A stretch of 64,000 nucleotides of DNA from assembly GCA_023374045.1 (NCBI GenBank), contig CM041778.1, forward strand, positions 366,642,831 through 366,706,830, given 5' to 3'. This DNA is from Limonium bicolor (Eukaryota; Streptophyta; Magnoliopsida; Caryophyllales; Plumbaginaceae). A program made the position numbers and the translations under genes. Below are positions 47,101 to 58,570 of this stretch, piece after piece. The notes under the pieces are model-generated. The model was not told the DNA's origin. It saw only the letters and a program-made list of their open reading frames with translations, and did no database searches. Within the stretch, counting starts at the first letter, position 1. The number at the start of each line of letters is the position of its first letter.

Positions 47101-49830
47101 AATGTAAATTTTGTAAAGTTTGGTGTATTAAATATAATTGCCGAAAATTAAAGGGGTGATTTGGTGTATTTATGTTATAATATAAGGTAAGAAATAATAT
47201 TATGAATTTTGGTGAATTTAAATAAGTGGTTAAGTGTTAAAATAACATTTTATAAAGTTTTGGGACTATTTTGTAATTATTGGAAAGTTTAGAGGAGAAC
47301 CGAATTACATATGTTTTATGGGTATAAGTATTAATTATGAAATTAAGGCTTGGTCAAAGTGTTGACCAAAACTTTGGGTTAAATGATTCATGACATAAAA
47401 TATAAAGTTTGTAAAAGTTTAAGGGTAAATATGTAATTTATGGAAATATAGTTATAAAACCAAAATGGTTAAGGGGGCGAATTTGTAACTAATAAAAATT
47501 ATAAAGGGCGTTCCGATATTTAAAGAGAAATTAAATATTTAAACTATAGATTATAAGTTAATATGTAACTTATATAAAGTTTTAAGGGCTAAAATGTAAT
47601 TATGTGGGAGTTTATGTCAAAACCAAAATGGACACGGGGAAAAATATAATTTACCAAAATATAGGGTTCTTTCGGTATTTTAAGAGAATTAAATATTAAG
47701 GTATAGTTATAAGTTAATATGTAACTTATATAAAGTTTTGGGATTAAGATGCAAATATAGGAAAAGCATATGTTAAGTCTGAAAATAATTGAGGTCATTT
47801 GGTAATTTATAAAAAATTAATGTGTTTGCTTTTAAATTACCGAAAGTTAATATGGATAATTAGTAATTAAAAGTTTATGGTTATTTAGTAATTTATAAAA
47901 GTAGGAGTATTTGAATTGTAATTACCGAAAAGATAATGTGGTTAATTGGAAAAATTACAAAAGTTAATGTGTCCAAAGGTAAATACCGAATTTATAAGGT
48001 TATTTGGTAACTTATAAAAAGTTATTATGTCCAGCTTTATAATTACTGGGATTAAAAAGGTTGGTTTTAATATTTAATAAAGAAGGAATCAAGGTTAAGT
48101 AATGTGATATATTATGAGGAATAATATAAGGTTTATAAAATAAATTGTGGTTATGATAGAGTAACCAAAAGATTTAATATAGAGTTTGAAATAATTGGAT
48201 ATAATTAAGGTAACCAAATTACTGGTATAATGGAATAAGAGGAATTAATTATGGATATATAATTAAAGATATGAAGAAATATTTAATATGGGAATTCATT
48301 ATCACATGTGGGAATCACATAAAATAATGAACTGATGAACTACCTAGGATTACTGTTAAATAACAGGGAAAATAAAGAACATACAAAGTTATTATGCAAC
48401 GAGTATAAACACTACAGTGACAGTACTGTAACATTTAGTGAGTGGTTATATTAATATTACCCGGTATTGCTTGTAAATATAACAGCGTACGGGGAAGGAC
48501 TATTAAAGCGTGAATTGTCAAGCTAGCTATTATCACGGTGAACGGTATGCTAATTGTGTGGTCTGAATGTCCTAAGGATTATCCTAAGGTCCAGACATTA
48601 TGTGTTTAATTATTAAGAGCGATATCTGTGATTTTATGTATATGAAATTGTGTACTGTATTGCTCAAACTGTTGCGTTGTATTTTATACGCGAACGTTTT
48701 ATGACTGGAAGTTTATACATCTAAACTGGAACAAGACTAACTGACCTTTAGGTATTGTTAAACCTAACTGATGGTCATCTATTATAGTCTTAATTCAAGA
48801 ATTGGTTATTATGTCACTGACAAAAAGGGCTAACTTATAAAGAGAGGAATCGAGACTGTTTCGTCTTTCTGGTTGCGCATTGTGATTTCTATGAGAGACT
48901 TCAATGAGGAGTCACTCAAGGGAATCCATCAGCCACATACGGGGATGGCGGAAGGCACTGCCGTTGGTGCACAGGTTCGACCGGATCGGGTCTTATATTT
49001 ATCCAGGGCCATAAGGTCTGCTGGTAACGGTTCCATTGGAACCCTGGGGACTATTGTCCATTACTAAGTTGTTAAGGGTTGTCTTATCATGACGCCTGAA
49101 GTGGAATTTAATTGGAAAATGTTAAGTGATTGGTTTAAAGGATAAGGGCCAAGTGACCAACTAACAAGTACAGTTTAATATACGTATCTTGTCTGGACTA
49201 TTATTGTGTGATTTGGTTATTGTTATTGAGGTGAGATTGTTGGTTATGTATGGATTGTTGATGTGTGGTTATTGGTGTTGTGTACTATTGTACATTGGTG
49301 TTTACATGTGAGTTGTTATGTGATTGTTTAAATGTTTACAGTTATTACTGTTGTTATTGTAAACCGGTATTTCATGTAAAGAATCTAATATCAAGATGGC
49401 TAAAACGACTTAAAGAATCTTGATGATTTAAGACTACATTTAGCATACCAGCATTTCGATTGCTGAGCCCTTCACTGGGCCAAACATTCCAGGTTATCGA
49501 AGATGACTCAAGCCGGAGTGCGGGACACGGGGGTAACAGTTGTGTTTTTCAACAAACACCTTTGGTTTTAATTTTGTATTAAGGAGGCTATTGTATTCAG
49601 TTAGTTGCTCATTTAGTTCGTTTTGGTTTGTAATAATTAGAGTGCTCAGTATCTGTTCATCACAGCGTGAGGAGTTATATTGTTGGAAAGAGTAAGGGTG
49701 CCTTGTTACTCACAAGGGTGAGTAACGGCGTGTAACACCAAGGTAGATAGTTTTATTTTCCGCTGTGAATTGTTATTTATTATGCTATGAGATGCGAAGT
49801 TATTACAGGTTTAGGATTAGGGGTGTTACA
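44147..49830 (+). mobile_element. Solo LTR 4 (TGAAATACCCC...GGGGTGTTACA), 5.7 kb
   Basis: The ends match the family. Flanks TCAAC (44142-44146) and TCAAT (49831-49835) agree at four of five bases, as expected for an aged duplication. It shares with solo LTR 3 a GCTGAGC hairpin (49462-49480) and a GGCGTGTAACACCAA phrase (about 49728). The middle (46600-48300) has many spaced repeats of the type TTTGGTAATTTATAAAAAGTTA..ATTACCGAAA. No gag-pol. At 5684 bp it is very long for an LTR and may hide further insertions. Confidence 0.75.
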
Positions 49831-49865
49831 TCAATAGACTTCTAAAGAGCATCTACAGTACCCTA

Positions 49866-52800
49866 TGTAACACCCCGAATTTCAGACCCCACAAAAACTC
49901 GAAACAATGTAGCAGAAGACTTATAACTTTATCTGGGGGTGCTACCGCCACAACTACTCGAAGATGATTGCTAAGGCTAATTTGTTAAACACACCAAACC
50001 AAACTAAGCATAACTTCAACTTTATATTAAACATAAGGGTCAACTATAACCTTCCATCAAGCTTAAACTAGTGTTTGTTTAGCTACCAGCTTACTCACAT
50101 ATCATCCATTCCACAAACCAAACCAAAAGATAATGGACCACAAGTCCATAACCAAAAGTCTAAGGCTTACTACATTTCCACAGTTACCCAACTTCCAAAA
50201 TGACTTACAACATAACCTTAGTTAACTTGCATTAAAGAAACTAGAATTATTACAACAACTAGAAATCATAAGGCCCAACCTAGTTTCTAAACCTCCTCCT
50301 GGTACGTAGCCTAAGATAATTCAAGGCATGATAAGCGACTCTCCTAATCACCACCACAAGAACACTGTCTCTCAGAACGATTTCATTCACTAAATAGATG
50401 CTAAGGAAATGGATAATGGCAATTTCTTCATAATATAGTGCAATCCACATATAGCTAGTAGTCTACAACCATAAAATTCATACAAGCAAAGAAAGGGGTT
50501 GTAGTTGCAAATCAGCAAATTGAGTAACTTCACCACAACATGTAAAACACCTTTTCTCTCGGTAAATCTTTTAGCATAACTTAAATATAGCATCAGAATC
50601 AACACAACCATGAAGTATTTAGGTCATCACATCACATAGACAGCAACATACCTTAGCACATTAGCATAAGAAAATACAACATTCATCAGTAATAAACATT
50701 AGGCATATCAGCCTTCAGATAACTCTTTCACCTCAGATAAACTCATCCACCTCACCCCACGTCCTTAAGTGTGCACACCCCCTATGAATAATCAGTCCAT
50801 AGAGTAGATCATGATGGCTTAGCTCCAATACATTGGTAGGAGCAAATAAAAGACCTCAATACATTGGTAGAGGCAGTCACAACAAACTTCAATACATTAT
50901 TAGGAGTAAATAATCAACAATCACTTAAACAAATGGTTAAGCACGTACTTGCCTTACCCCACACTTCCATATCAGCATAGCACAAGTTATAGCATCACAA
51001 AGAGCAATATAATCAGACACAGTAACTGCTGGACAAAAACAACACAAAACAACATTTACAATTCACCATTGTAACAATTTGGCACTTATGTGCATCCAAG
51101 CAATCTAACTAAGTTACACTTGAACCAAGCTGTCAACCAGCTCCTTATAATTAATATAAAATCAATTGATAACTAAAACATAAAATAATCAACTCATATA
51201 AACACTTCCACTCTTGGCTGTACAAACAACAACAATAACAATGACAATTTTACAATCAATTTCTTAGGTGACTTACCTAGTGTTTTTAGCCATTATTTCT
51301 TACTATTATACTAACTTAATACTTGCTAATAAACCATCATTTAATCAAGTATAACATACACCTAAGCTACTGACCTAAATAACAACAAAACTATCTATTG
51401 TTATTTTAATAACAATCTTGCACTTTAACAACTTTCCCATTTACAATTTGTGTAACCATGTCGTATAACCCAATTTACCTCAACTAATTGATCATATACT
51501 CTTACCTATACCTTGTAAACCTTAATGAATCATTAAACTCAGAAGAAAAAAACTCCCACAACCACCTTTCAATTCGGCTGCAACAACAACAAGAATGAGC
51601 TTTACATTTTGTACAACTTTGTACATCTTAGCATATCTTGGTTATTTCACTAGATCTAATAAATCTAATTGTTCTCCTAGATCAATATAAGAGACTAAGA
51701 GAGACACCTCATTTATCTGTAAACTCTAAGAAAACCAACCTAAACTACTCCATAATCCCACCGAATTCAACTAGAACAACACAACAACAACTATCTTGGA
51801 CAGATTTAAGTGTTCTTGTCATTCTAGCCTAAGAAATTCATGAAAACTGCATCCCACTTTTCCATGCATGCTCATGCACTTATTTAGCTTTCTTTCCCCA
51901 GAAATCAAGGTAAAAACTCACAGAAAAACAATCAAAATCCTACTTATACAGAACCGGTTTTTAGCTAGTACAACAATTGGACAGATATGAATTATCTTGC
52001 TATTCTAGCCTATGAAACACATCAATTATGCTTCCCACTTATCCATGGTTGTTCACACACTCAATTAGCTTCTTTTACCCTGAAACTCTAGCTAAAAACT
52101 TAGAGAAAATCAATCCAAAACCTCAATATACAGAACCAAATTTCAGTAGCTTCCTTAAAACATGTTTTTCTTGTCACTTTAACTTGCCCTTCTTGTCTAG
52201 CTTACTTCCTATGCATAGCTACGAATTTAGAAAGTTAAACATAGAGGTTTAAACTACAAGATCCAACTAATTCAGGCTCAATCAATCAAGGAAAGACAAC
52301 AAGAAATCAGCTCCATTTGAAACCACAAAAAAGCACTTCAGGAATCAAATTTTGAAGTGTTGTTGTGCATGAAGTTACCTGAGCTCTCCTAGACATTTTG
52401 GATAGTTCTTTCTAAGGTTTCAACAGATAGATATTTCCTCTTCTTCCTCCTATCTTTTCCCAGCAAATGGAACTCGTTTTCCTCCCTTAAATCTGGCGCA
52501 AACAGCAGCTAGACAACACCCTTGTTCTTGGTTTTTCCTTGCTGATTTTTGGTGTTGATCTTCCTAACTTTGCTTTTTCTATTATGTGTGAGTTCTACGT
52601 GAGAGAGAAGGTAGAGTGGGGTCTCGTATGTGTGTGAGAATTCTGGGAAGTATGGCTTCTTATATAAACATAAGGGATTACTAAACAACTAGGTAACTAA
52701 TGGAGTAATGACATGTGTCTAGTTTGCCTTTGTTCTCATTGGTTGGTTTATGCTGAACAAATGGGGTGATGACACCTAGAATCTCCTATGATCTAATGCC

Positions 52801-53441
52801 ATTGTTGGCTTGGCTAAAATGATAAAGTTTTTAAGAGCCTTAATGGCTAGAGGACAAAACTCATTAAAGTGAATAGTGAAACAACATAGTAGAACTAAAT
52901 AGTAATACTTGTACATTCCTAGGATTATTTGCTAATACCATTCGTGACTCCTCTTGTAAAATCGGCTAGGCTTGTTGCCAACATGAGAATAATGTCTTTT
53001 ATACTCTTATAATACAAGATAGCTAGTTAATCAACTTATTCAAGTACAACACAAAAAACACATGTCAAAACATGCATTAATTCATGGCAATATAAGAGTT
53101 TGTTTTTGCCTTATTTTACTGTCTATTTAAAGAGATTTGTTTGATATCCTAATAACATGTTACATTAGATAATATCTAGCTAAATACCTTAGGTTATAAT
53201 AGGCATTAAGAGAGGATAAAACCAACTAGTCATTACATGCACAATTTAGCACTAATTGTACATTGTACATGTTAGGAGTTTCGATTTGTCTAAGTTGGTA
53301 TCTAATGACTTCTATGAGAAGTAACATAGTTAATACAATGTATTGGTGTTATATAAACATTCACATGCTCCTAACACTCAAGACCACAGTAAGAGACAAT
53401 AAAAGGAATATCTTAGGAGCTGTGGTTTTTGGGGTATTTCA
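49866..53441 (-). mobile_element. Solo LTR 5 of the same superfamily, reversed
   Basis: Perfect 5-bp duplication CCCTA (49861-49865 and 53442-53446). Plus-strand ends TGTAACACCCC and GGGGTATTTCA are the inverse of the other copies. It carries the inverse of the TGTGCACACTTAAGGACTTA block near 50762-50778, with ACATTGGTAGG-type short repeats beside it, so it groups with solo LTRs 1 and 2. It lacks the GTCCGAAC palindromes. 3576 bp, non-coding. Confidence 0.87.
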
Positions 53442-53446
53442 CCCTA

Positions 53447-54165
53447 CATAAGAATTTAATTTTGTACTAAGAACACTTGTATTTAACAAGTTTTCTCAAA
53501 AAGTGTTACTGATATAACTGATGTGGATATCACAATGAGACTATAAATAAAAAAATATTTTTTTAGAAATATGCAAAGATTTCAATTGCTTGTTTTCGCT
53601 TTTAATTGTATCTATGCATGCTGGTACAACTGAAAACTTGAGATATATTATAAAGGAAGCCATAAGTACTCAAATGCTTCTTTTTTTGCCATGGCTGGTT
53701 AGACTAACCGGTTCAATAATAATGCAATGGTGATCCACTATATATGTGGAAACTCTCCAAGAACTTGGAGATTCTTCAAGCAAATAATTATGATCTATTA
53801 CTCGCTTTTGAGAAGAACTACTTTTATCATCATATTTTCCCTGTAGTTTCTCTCCAAGGCTAGAGGTTTTTTCTCCTTCTTCCACTTGCAGCTTGCTATA
53901 TGTTTTTCAAACCTGGAAAATATTAATGAGATCCAAAATGATGGTATTTTGCATGAAGGAGCAAGGATGATTCACCTTCCCTGCTCGTCTTCTTCTTTCA
54001 TTCCTTGAATCACCATTTGCTTGCTTCTCTTTTCCCTACTCTTCAGCCATCCCTAGTTTCCTTCTCCTTGCTTCTACCCTTCTCTACTTCTTTGGTGAGT
54101 AGCACCAACACAAAACGACCATTACTGTTACAGGTTAACTTCGACAAACATTTTCTTGCTTTTAT
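53447..54165. other. Non-coding interval upstream of a LINE remnant
   Basis: AT-rich with no gene. The last 150 bp, rich in C and T, may be the leader of the LINE remnant that follows. Confidence 0.35.
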
Positions 54166-55400
54166 TTGCCCGCTCATAGATCTTCCATGGTTTCTTCCCG
54201 CCGCTATCCGACTTTGGTCAGTCAGGATCTCTTTGATATGGCTTCTCTTCCCCTGCGTAATTCGGTGGATGATCTAACATCCCAATTCAAAGAGCTCTCC
54301 CTCACGAAAGATGAAGAAAATGCCATTTCATTTGAGGGAATAATGGGTCACGATTAGGCCCCTACTTTTGACCACTGCTTGTTGGGCAAGATTTCACAAG
54401 AGGCACATACATACGAGCGATGGAAAACACCTTGGAAAAAGTGTGGCAACTAAATGAAGAACTCAAAATTTGTCAAGTAGGTAGGAATCTCTTACTCCTT
54501 GAGTTCGAAAGGCTAAACATGGTGCATGCAGTATTGGAACGGGACCTGGGTCCTTCCACGACACTCTCTTGATCCTCTAGCAAACCGACAAGGAAAAGGC
54601 CCCGTTAGAAGACGAGTTCAGTTGCTTTTCCATCTGGATCAGAATCCTTGATGCTCCTATGCTTCTTCGCAACAAGAACTATACTTGCAGCCTTGGAAAT
54701 AGCTTTAGAACCTTCATAGAGTTCGAAGGAGATGATATCCAGCTTGGTGATGACTTCCTAAGAGTTAAGGTCATGATTAGTGTTAATATACCCATCTTGC
54801 GATGCTTGAAGATCTCTCTTGAAGGCGTTGAGTCGACCTTGCAGGTCACGTATGCAAAGATGCCTCCAATCTGCTTGAGGTGTGAACTGTTTATGCTAAC
54901 CACTAAGAATTGTTCAGACCAGCCGGATTGTCCTACGGGAGTGTATCCCTACGGCCCTTGGTTCCGCACTTCAGGCTTGTGTTTTGGGAAGAAGTTCATT
55001 GCCTAAGGAAAACCCAGAGGCTTTGAAGTATTTATGTGGTTAGTCGGCAAACAACCAGAACGATGACTGTGTCAAACCCCTAGCGCCCCGCGAGGTTTTC
55101 AGAGAAGGATATCTAAATCTAACTTAAACTCATCTCTTTCCTCGGGATCCTGCTCCATTCTTGACAAGAAAAAGGAGCCTTTTGAACCCCTGGAAATGGC
55201 GATTGGGAAAAAGTGCAGTTAGATGATATCAAACTCACCCACAAGAAGGGCTCTAGTATTAAAAAAGGTAAGACAGATTTGGCCAGCAAGGTTCCCAGGT
55301 TGGTGATTGACTTAGTTCACATGAAGGAGACAACCCCTCTTGCAGCTCTTCCACATGATGGAGAGGCAGCCCCTCGCCCAAGCGGGGGCTGCCAAGAAAA
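54166..55400 (+). pseudogene. LINE ORF1-like (DUF4283/zinc-knuckle) remnant
   Basis: Pieces of a plant LINE first reading frame: around 54240-54355 the phrase LPLRNSVDDLTSQFKELSLT, then after stops and shifts a longer open piece (54659-55006) with GDDFLRVKVMISVNIPILR followed by YAKMPPICLRCELFML and CSDQ, then YGPWFRTSG. The order (strand-rich domain with RVKV, then a lone Cys knuckle, then YGxWLRxxG) is the usual plan of the DUF4283 plus zf-CCHC proteins of plant L1-type elements. The His/Cys ligands of the knuckle are incomplete. Dead copy. Confidence 0.7.
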
Positions 55401-56340
55401 CGGCTAGAGATCTTCATGGTTACCTAGGTTGGCAGAATACTAGGGTAACCATGGTCTTGTTTTTAACCTCTGCCTTTTATTTTGGCTTTGTAATCTGGAT
55501 GAAGTCGCTTCGTCTAAGGATTTGGGATTTTTTTGGTAAAATTAGTGCATCTTTTGTGGTTTAGGAGTCATGTCCTTATGTGCTCTTATGTTATGTCTAG
55601 CCTTTCTTACTTTAGCTTGGTGGGTAGGCTTGAGTTTCTTTGTTGGTTAAGCATTGGTTTGGTAGGTTGGTCAATCGTTACTGGATATTGTTTTAACTCA
55701 TCTGGAGGTCGATATCTCTAAGTTAAAATTGGTGATCTTCTGAAGCGAAATCGGCTTCTCAAGACAATCATGTTCGATGATTGTTCTCACTCCGCATTGT
55801 TTTCACGACTGCCACTTGAGACTAGATTGCTCTTAGTGGTTCGGTTAACTATGTGTTTTGCAATGGTTCTAATTGTATCGACCTTAGTAGGTGGTGTCTT
55901 TAGGTTTGTTTGTTTTCACCTTCCTGTGCAATTTTGTCTTTAATTTCCTTCTTTTTATTGTCCTTAGGTTTGAAAATGTTTTCTTTTAATATATTAGTAG
56001 TGTCTTCATTGTAAAGAAAACTACTTCTATCACCCACTATGATCATGGTTCATTTAGAAGTTTTACACGAGTGTATCTCAGGGAAGATATGAGGACCATT
56101 ATGAGGACTATATCGTGACATTTTTTACCATTAATATTTGGTTTAAATTGATGCATCAACCAAATGGTCATATTTGTACATTTAAGTTAAATGTTCTAAG
56201 ATTGAAAGATATGGCCCATACAATTGGACAATGCTGACAAAATTTATGGCTTTTATATGAACTTTGTGTGTTCATTGGATAAATCAATGCTTAGGAAGAG
56301 TTATCGATTAAAGTTTGAGGATCTCTTGGTCTGAAGATCC
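55401..56340. other. Non-coding interval, probably LINE- or LTR-derived
   Basis: No open reading frame with recognisable motifs. T-rich phrases follow the LINE remnant; the right end runs into LTR-like sequence. Confidence 0.35.
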
Positions 56341-56349
56341 CAATATGTT

Positions 56350-57000
56350 AAGAAGAGTTGCTATCACAGGATAAAAGGCTGAAAGAGCTTCCACCAGAAT
56401 ACCTTCAGGAGCAGTTTTATGGTCTCCATAAGATTATATTCAGAAATGGTTTTAATGGCTTCCAGAAAGGTACTTCGGAAGTGGTCTTCTCGCTTCCAGA
56501 AGTGTCAATCCTTGAGTCTGGAAGTGTCATTCTAGCTTCCGGAGGTCCCATTCTGGCTTTCAGAGGTATCATTCTGGCTTCCAGAGATATCATTTTGGCT
56601 TCCGGAAGGTGTCGTTCTAGCTTTTGGAAGGTGTCATTCTGGCTTCCGAAAGGTGTCATTTCTGATGTTATTCCCGAGGACAGCACAAACAAGCCTGGCG
56701 ATAGGCTGTTAGCATAGTGATACAAAAGCACCAATAATATGGTGCCACGTGGACAAGCAAGATTTTAGGAGTAGCTTTCCCACCAAATGCCTGTAAATAG
56801 AGGCGAGGGGTGTCATTTGAAGGGGGCATGAAAAGTAGGAGAGAGAAAATAGGGGTTATATGCCCTCAAAGATTGTAATATTGAATCACTTAAAGAAGAG
56901 AATAAAGATATTGTCTCTAACAGTGGATGTAGGTCACATTGACCGAACCACTATAAACTTGTTGTTATTCTTGCATTATGTTCTTGTTACATCACAAAAT
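56350..57000 (+). mobile_element. Copia-type LTR fragment
   Basis: Contains a promoter-like TGTAAATAGAGGCGAGGGG near 56790, then GTAATATTGAATCAC, GAATAAAG and GTGGATGTAGGTCACATTGA, the run of phrases seen near the 3' ends of many plant Copia LTRs (promoter, poly(A) region, GTGGAYGTAGG..ACATTGACCGAACCAC). The ends are not defined and no internal domain is present. A short tandem array lies in its upstream part. Confidence 0.55.
56455..56665 (+). repeat. Degenerate tandem repeat, about 27-33 bp units
   Basis: Around seven imperfect units with a core of GGCTTCCGGAGGTGTCATTCT and variants. It lies upstream of the LTR promoter-like box, where enhancer-type repeats occur in several plant LTRs. No function is shown. 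Confidence 0.75.
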
Positions 57001-57381
57001 AGCATCTAGAGATAAAACATCAAGAACACGAAGAACACAACCGGGAGGGGCTTAGATCTTGAACTTCTAGTCTTGGTCTACAGACTGAGGATAAAGGGAC
57101 AAACTAAAACCTTTGCACCAAATAATGATAACAAATTATCACTCTTGCAAATGTCTTTGGGTTAAAAAAAAAGCTAAATCGTGAAAGATATTTTATATAC
57201 TCTGCTTCACAGATCAATTAAGTAGTTGAAGATGTAAATATTGTATATTGTGTTTAAATTGAATATCTTGAACTAACTGCTCGGATACATCTAGGACACA
57301 GTTGTTATATAGATGAGTTTTTTCCCCAACATCAGAAGAGAGAAAAGAAATAATTTGAAGTGAATGATATGAATGTTCTTT

Positions 57382-58080
57382 TTTGATAATTTGGGCGTAG
57401 AGCCATTTTTAATTAAAATAAATCCTAGAGAACCAGGTGGATGGGCTTGACTGGGCCTCGTGAAAACCCCTATAAGAAAAACCCAGTGGGAAAAAACCTA
57501 GAGGGGAAAAAATGTACCCGCCGCATCTGATTACAACCCTAACTATCAAAGTATTCAACCAATACATAACAAAAAAAAATAGCAACACACACGAAGTACG
57601 TACGACACCCGCCCTCAAAATCCGAACACCCAGTTTCAACACTAAGTTACAAATAGTTATTCAAAGATGACACACCAACAAATGTATTACAAGAGAGGGG
57701 GAAATCTTCCACCACATCTAGTCCATCTCCAGATCCCCAGCTTTATCTGGGTGATGACACCATTAACTTCACATACTGCCCCTCGGAATATTACACTATT
57801 CCGTTGTAGCCGGATATAGTAGACCCCATAGCATAATGTTGTCTTCCACACGCGCCTTGCCTTGGGGTGCAAGGGGAATGAAAACCAATCCTCATATATT
57901 TCTGTAATTTTCTCACGAAAAGTAAACGTCACGTTCCACCATCTTAGGATAGACTCCCATATTCTTATTATCACCGGGTAGTGAAACAGTGCATGTTCCA
58001 GTTTTTCCAAGACTCTCCTACACCAGGGGCAGAAACTGCCCCCAATAGGAACAATATCTCTCTCGAACAACATTTCCCGG
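57382..58080 (-). pseudogene. 5'-truncated LINE: reverse-transcriptase C-terminal zf-RVT domain and 3' tail
   Basis: The minus-strand frame 58073-57687 encodes CPWCRRVLEKLEHALFHYP, then IRIWESILRWW, WKTTLCYGVYYIRLQRNSVIF and KLGIWRWTRC. This is the zinc-binding region at the end of plant LINE ORF2 (zf-RVT: CxxC..EHxxxxC plus WxxIWxxRNxxIF). The second half of the Cys/His pattern is eroded (HALFHYP in place of HLFxxC). Beyond the stop the 3' end includes a CCCACTGGGTTTTTCTTATAG-like phrase and ends in A-rich sequence at about 57382 (minus strand). Length and 5' truncation are typical of LINE insertions. Confidence 0.85.
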
Positions 58081-58384
58081 TGTAGACACCAAAAATTCTC
58101 ACCCGTTTTATTTTAAAACAAAAATTCAAAAGTGAACATGCTTTCAGAAACAAGGTGGTCGTCCCCGTTTTCAACTAAAGAAATTTCTTTTTACCGACAT
58201 TTAAACCTCACATTCCTATGGAAAAGGAGCACGAGCTTTTGTTGAAATCTGTTTTTTAACTGACTTCATTTCGTATACATATTTTGTTGCTTTTTTTTTA
58301 AAAAAAAACAAAACGTTCCACGGAAGACATTTCCCCTTGTTTTGCCCTGGCTCGTAACATAACCCTTATCTTATTTCCTCACAT

Positions 58385-58570
58385 CTATATACCGAATGCG
58401 GTCATAGCTCGGTTGGTCAGGGTATTCAGAGAGGAGGCTGATGGTCGCGAGTTCGAGTCTGGGTGGGAGCATCCCTCGCCTTTTATTTTGGTTAGCCACA
58501 TGCATAGACCAGGCCCAGCCAATTCTCATTTGGACCCGTTTTTTTTTCTTTCTGCTCCAAGACTTTAGAA
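58385..58570 (+). repeat. tRNA-derived SINE-like sequence
   Basis: A tRNA-like box A TAGCTCGGTTGG (58405-58416) and box B region GGTCGCGAGTTCGAGTC (58443-58459) are spaced as in a Pol III promoter, followed by a body that ends in a T-rich stretch (about 58538-58552). The acceptor stem does not pair, so it is not a working tRNA; a plant SINE or tRNA pseudogene fits. No target duplication was found. Confidence 0.6.

Noticed and set aside
54005..54277. Frame with a signal-peptide-like start
   Set aside because: Hydrophobic and Ser/Leu-rich only because of a pyrimidine-rich leader; it overlaps the LINE ORF1 remnant in another frame.
58400..58475. Functional tRNA gene
   Set aside because: Box A and box B are present but the acceptor stem does not pair and no proper cloverleaf forms. 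A SINE or tRNA pseudogene fits better.
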